Assembly: GCF_006149005.1 (NCBI RefSeq)
Contig: NZ_VBSL01000001.1
Span: 434,001-498,000, forward strand
Reading direction: 5' to 3'
Length of the DNA stretch: 64,000 nucleotides
DNA from: Larkinella sp. C7
GTDB lineage: Bacteria > Bacteroidota > Bacteroidia > Cytophagales > Spirosomataceae
A program made the position numbers and the translations under genes. The notes beneath the pieces were generated by a model. The model did no database searches and was not told the DNA's origin. It saw nothing but the letters and a program-made list of their open reading frames with translations. Shown here piece after piece: positions 60,472 through 64,000 of the stretch; position 1 is the stretch's first letter, and each line of letters starts with the position of its first letter.

Positions 60472-62349
60472 TTAGTAGCCTTCGTTCTGTTTCATGGCCG
60501 GAAACGACAGGTCAATCTCGCCCTGCGGAATGGGTCGCAAATAGTGAATGTCTTTGATCGTGTTGCTTTTGGCCGCCCAGGGATTGTATTTTTTCACCCG
60601 TTCAACCAGTTTGCCGGTTCGTTTCAGATCGAACCACCGGGAGTATTCGCCCATGAGTTCGCGGGCGCGTTCGTCCAGAATCAGGTCGATTGAGATGTTG
60701 GCCGCCGTGGCGCGGTACGACACCGCTTCCAGCGACTTTACATTGCCCGGCTCTTTGGCACACAGCGGATCGGTGCCTTTTTTGACCAGCGCCCGGTCCA
60801 GCACTTTGTTGTAATAGACTTCGGCACCGCCCAATTTTCCGTTTTTCGCCCCTTTCACCAGTGCTTCGGCCGCAATCAGATAGGCTTCCGCCGAGCGAAA
60901 AACCGCTTCGTTGAAGGTGCCAAATGCATCACCGTAGGCAATACCGGGTTGCCAGAATTTCCACATCATCGGCTGGTCCGACGGAAAACCGCTCACGCTG
61001 ACCGTACTGCTGTTCACAAAACCGTATCCTCCGCTCAACTCATCCAGATTCACCACCGAATAATTCTTTTTACCGCCCAAATCGATGCCGCGCTCATTCA
61101 ACGAGGTGGCCGGTTTGTTCCAGGGCCGGAAATACACGACGGTATCGCCCGCTTTGATGTCGACTCTCAGATTCGGATTAACGACCGGCAAGGGCTTGAA
61201 ACCGGTAACCGGCAATAAGGCATAGCCTACTTCCACAAAATTATGATCGTACCGCGAATCATTTTCCGGGTCAAAGAGCCGATACATGGCCGGGTTGGTA
61301 ATGTGAAAAGGCTGGTGCCGGTTGTAGTCCGACGTACGCCCTTTCGTGCCGGGATACCCTTCACCGCCACCGCCAAAAACCGAATGCAGGTTGTTGCCCC
61401 CAGCCGCATCTACGGCAAAAGCCGGGTCGGTTTTGTTGGTCAGCACATCCGAATTGTATTGGACGGCAAACACGATCTCCGGATTCTTGTCGTTCTGAGC
61501 ACCGGTATATTGTTTCAGCGGATTTTCGGAATGAACCGGGAACAACTGGGTGTAGGCCGTCGCCAGCGGATAGGCTTCGATCACTTTATCGGCGTATTGC
61601 AGCGCCAGGTCAAAATCGGCGTTGCTCCCGCCCAGCGAACTCTTGAAATTCCAGCCCCTCGTCAGATACACCCGGGCCAGCAAAAACTGGGCAGCCCCTT
61701 TGGTGATCCGCCCATAGTTGGACGCGGTCACCGGCAATTTGGCTTCCGCATCGAGCAAATCGTCGATAATCTGTTTGTAAATAGTTGCCGAAGGCACCCG
61801 AATGGCTTCTTTGCTCGGACTGAGCGATTCGGTCAGCGGCATCGGTACATCGCCCCACTGCTGAACCAGATAGAAATAGGATAGCGCTCGCAGGAATTTC
61901 GCTTCCGAAACCCGCGTATCCTTCAATGCAGCCGCCATCGTCGTAATGCCCTCGGCCCGGCTAATGGCCGTGTTGGTCCGGGCAATTTCGGCATACAGGA
62001 TCGTCCAGAGGCTTTGTAATTCCGCCAACGTGGCATTCAGACGCACGTCATATTGTTCCAGCGGGCCGCCCGTGACGGCTGGCGTGGCAAATTTGGGATC
62101 ACCAAAACCGCTCTGCGAAAAAATGTCGGTACCATTCAGAACCAGCGTCCGGTTCTGGTGGATATTCCGCAAGAGGGAATAACAGGACCGAACCAGATCT
62201 TCGAAACCGGCTTCCGTTTTGTAGTATACGTCGGTGGTCAGGGTGGTAACCGGTTTTTCAACCAAAAATTCGTCTTTGCAGCCGGAAGCCACCAGGCCTA
62301 GGAAAGCAAGGGACAGGGCCGTATATCGGATCGAGCGGAAAGATCTCAT
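60472..62349 (-). CDS. SusD/RagB-family outer-membrane glycan-binding lipoprotein
   Basis: This 625-residue lipoprotein has signal peptide MRSFRSIRYTALSLAFLGLV and lipobox ASGC, then KDEFLVEKPVTTL. Helical repeats include YYKTEAGFEDLVRSCYSLLR, VSEAKFLRALSYFYLVQQWG and FLLARVYLTRGWN. The C-terminal signature is LILDERARELMGEYSRWFDL, then YLRPIPQGEIDL. It caps the SusC barrel encoded 24 bp upstream and binds the glycan at the cell surface. The pair heads a locus with GH92, GH27 and sulfatase genes, which makes a mannose/galactose-containing glycan the likely ligand. Confidence 0.95.
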   Translation of the reverse strand: MRSFRSIRYTALSLAFLGLVASGCKDEFLVEKPVTTLTTDVYYKTEAGFEDLVRSCYSLLRNIHQNRTLVLNGTDIFSQSGFGDPKFATPAVTGGPLEQYDVRLNATLAELQSLWTILYAEIARTNTAISRAEGITTMAAALKDTRVSEAKFLRALSYFYLVQQWGDVPMPLTESLSPSKEAIRVPSATIYKQIIDDLLDAEAKLPVTASNYGRITKGAAQFLLARVYLTRGWNFKSSLGGSNADFDLALQYADKVIEAYPLATAYTQLFPVHSENPLKQYTGAQNDKNPEIVFAVQYNSDVLTNKTDPAFAVDAAGGNNLHSVFGGGGEGYPGTKGRTSDYNRHQPFHITNPAMYRLFDPENDSRYDHNFVEVGYALLPVTGFKPLPVVNPNLRVDIKAGDTVVYFRPWNKPATSLNERGIDLGGKKNYSVVNLDELSGGYGFVNSSTVSVSGFPSDQPMMWKFWQPGIAYGDAFGTFNEAVFRSAEAYLIAAEALVKGAKNGKLGGAEVYYNKVLDRALVKKGTDPLCAKEPGNVKSLEAVSYRATAANISIDLILDERARELMGEYSRWFDLKRTGKLVERVKKYNPWAAKSNTIKDIHYLRPIPQGEIDLSFPAMKQNEGY

Positions 62350-62373
62350 GGGAATTACGCGTTGATTTCGGGG

Positions 62374-64000
62374 TTAGAAACTGATATTGACACCTACGGT
62401 ATACGTCATTGACGGCACGTCATCCTGGTAAATCGCCGAGTTAAATTCAGGGTCAAATCCGGTGAATTTGGTAAACACAAACGGATTCATGACCTGCGCA
62501 TACAGGCGGGCATTGGCCAGTTTCCAGGAATTCATCACGCCTTTCGGCAAGGTGTAGCCAACCGTAATGTCCGAAATCCGCAAAAAGCTGGCATCCTGGT
62601 AGTTGATGGCGTTTCGGTATGGATTGGCCGCCACTACCCCAAAATAGGTGTTCGACGGATTGTCGCTCCGCCAGTAGTCCAGCGAGGCCAGTTTATTGTA
62701 GCGGGTGCCGCTGATTTCGCCGAACGTGCCCGACAGGGTGCTGTTGTAATATTGAACGCCATCCCGGTAGTAGACAAAAAAGGACAAGTCCAGGTTTTTA
62801 TATTTGAAACGGTTGGTGATGCCCAGAATCCAGTTCGGCAACTGTGTTCCCAGAACCACGCGGTCGTCGATGGCATCGGTGGAGGAAATAACGCCGTCGT
62901 TGTTTTGATCGACCACGCGTACCGAGCCGGGCACCTGCTTGTATTTGGTCGCCTGCTCCTGCTGGGCGGTTTGCCAGATGCCATCGAATTGATAATCGAA
63001 ATTCGACCGGATCGGGTAGCCGACAAACAGCTTGTTGCCTTTATCGACGGTTTGGCCATCACCATACAGTTGCAGCAGTTTATTCCGGTTGCGGGTGAAC
63101 GCAAAGGTGCTGTTCCAGCTAAAATCGTTGCGGGCGATGTTGACGGTATTGAGCGTCAGTTCCACCCCTTTGTTCTCGATCTGACCGACGTTGGCGATGA
63201 CCTGCGAAAACCCGGTTACGGTCGGAATCTTCTGATTCAGAATCAGATCGGCGGTTTTGCGGTTATACAATTCCAGCGAAGCCGAAAGGCGGTTTTTAAA
63301 GAACCCGAAGTCCAGCCCCAGGTTGTATTCCGTACTCCGCTCCCACTTCAGATCCTTGTTGGCCAGGTTGGAAGGCGCGAAACCGTAAGCTGCCGTGCCG
63401 TCAAAGTCATACCCGGTGTTGAGCAAACCGGCCTGCGTGCTGTAGGGGCTCACCGTCGAGTTACCCACCTGCCCGTAGCTCAGGCGCAGTTTGAGGTTCG
63501 AAAACACGTTGAGGTTGCTGATGAACGGTTCGTCGCCCATGCGCCAGGCCAGGGCCACCGACGGAAAAAAGGCCCATTTGTTGCCTTCCGAAAGCTGGGA
63601 AGCACCGTCTGAACGGCCCGTTACCGTCAACAGATATTTGTCATTGTAGGAGTAGTTGACACGTCCCATAAAGGAAAGCAACGAACGCTCGACCAGCGAA
63701 CTGTTGATGCCCGTCACGGTTCCCGTATTCAGAGCATACCAGTCTGAATTGTAGGGCAGGTCTTTGGCCGCAATCTGATAGGCTTCATTGCGCTGGTAAA
63801 AGGCACTTTGCAAACCCGTTACGCCAAATTTATGCCTGCCCAGGTCCAGGTTATACGTGACAATGTTGTCCAGGGTGTAGTTTCCCTGCGTCCGGTGGTC
63901 ATACTGCGCCCGGGGTTTGGACCCAATCTGCGATTTGGACCACTGCCCCCGGAAATCACCAATCCGGTCGGTATTATACGAAGCCGAAAGCGACGAGCGG
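62374..64000 (-). CDS. SusC/RagA-family TonB-dependent transporter, N-terminus outside the window
   Basis: The frame runs open to the window edge at 64000, so this is the C-terminal part (542 codons in the window) of a SusC of about 1000 residues. The visible part is barrel: VNYSYNDKYLLTVTGRSDGA, LKLRLSYGQVGNST, STEYNLGLDFGFFKNRLSAS and YNKLASLDYW, ending NISF. The N-terminal signal, regulatory and plug domains lie beyond the window. It pairs with the SusD gene 24 bp downstream. A start at 63813 is only an internal TTG and is rejected. Confidence 0.94.
   Translation of the reverse strand, partial: RSSLSASYNTDRIGDFRGQWSKSQIGSKPRAQYDHRTQGNYTLDNIVTYNLDLGRHKFGVTGLQSAFYQRNEAYQIAAKDLPYNSDWYALNTGTVTGINSSLVERSLLSFMGRVNYSYNDKYLLTVTGRSDGASQLSEGNKWAFFPSVALAWRMGDEPFISNLNVFSNLKLRLSYGQVGNSTVSPYSTQAGLLNTGYDFDGTAAYGFAPSNLANKDLKWERSTEYNLGLDFGFFKNRLSASLELYNRKTADLILNQKIPTVTGFSQVIANVGQIENKGVELTLNTVNIARNDFSWNSTFAFTRNRNKLLQLYGDGQTVDKGNKLFVGYPIRSNFDYQFDGIWQTAQQEQATKYKQVPGSVRVVDQNNDGVISSTDAIDDRVVLGTQLPNWILGITNRFKYKNLDLSFFVYYRDGVQYYNSTLSGTFGEISGTRYNKLASLDYWRSDNPSNTYFGVVAANPYRNAINYQDASFLRISDITVGYTLPKGVMNSWKLANARLYAQVMNPFVFTKFTGFDPEFNSAIYQDDVPSMTYTVGVNISF

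Noticed and set aside
63811-64000. SusC gene starting at 63813
   Set aside because: The frame stays open to the window edge and reads typical SusC barrel (DLGRHKFGVTG) before the internal TTG, so the true start is outside.
1-64000. Insertion sequences, integrases, tRNA or rRNA genes
   Set aside because: No transposase-like protein, tRNA cloverleaf or rRNA-like stretch was recognised by reading; a dedicated search could still find a degenerate remnant.

Overview
The window looks like a Bacteroidota chromosome of the order Cytophagales, most likely Spirosomataceae (Spirosoma/Larkinella-like). The support is two SusC/SusD pairs, a PorT-type outer-membrane barrel, a DUF5690 membrane protein, many FtsX/MacB-type permeases ending in a (M)NPVxSLRSE tail, few Shine-Dalgarno sites, and a promoter-like TTG/TAnnTTTG pair. 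The genus is an inference. No rRNA, tRNA, transposase or CRISPR array was found.

Layout. (1) 1-12.8 kb: five consecutive paralogous ATPase-less FtsX permeases and a small unknown protein, preceded by two tandem 14-bp dyads and a -24/-12-like promoter. (2) 12.9-17.7 kb: a SusD/SusC pair on the minus strand. (3) 18-20.7 kb: a secreted unknown protein, a trypsin-like protease with a helical tail, and a membrane-spanning protein with a winged-helix DNA-binding domain. (4) 20.6-26.3 kb: a Uma2-type protein and two more permeases. The second repeats the dyad/promoter arrangement of region 1 with nearly identical spacing. (5) 26.4-34.1 kb: mostly housekeeping genes, including signal peptidase I, YtxH, a NYN/LOTUS protein, a PorT-like barrel, YqgE/AlgH, DUF5690 and pyruvate kinase. 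(6) 34.2-41.8 kb: a trehalose cluster with GH37 trehalase, a TreS-maltokinase fusion and an OtsA-OtsB fusion. (7) 41.9-47.5 kb: a GntP permease, a 52-bp tandem repeat array, an aquaporin, a LysR regulator divergent from isocitrate dehydrogenase, and two small unknown genes. (8) 47.5-64 kb: a minus-strand glycan-utilisation locus with SusC (cut by the window edge), SusD, GH92, two tandem GH27 enzymes, a sulfatase, a GH43-like enzyme and a DUF1080 protein. A PAS histidine kinase lies inside it on the plus strand.

How the parts fit. The trehalose genes cover synthesis from UDP-glucose (OtsAB), interconversion with maltose (TreS) and hydrolysis (trehalase). With the nearby aquaporin this suggests osmotic adaptation. 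The 47-64 kb locus would import and strip a galactosyl/mannosyl, possibly sulfated, glycan. The most unusual signal is the duplicated regulatory architecture ahead of two separate FtsX permease loci, which points to one enhancer-type regulator driving both. Many gene ends carry long inverted repeats built from shared short words.
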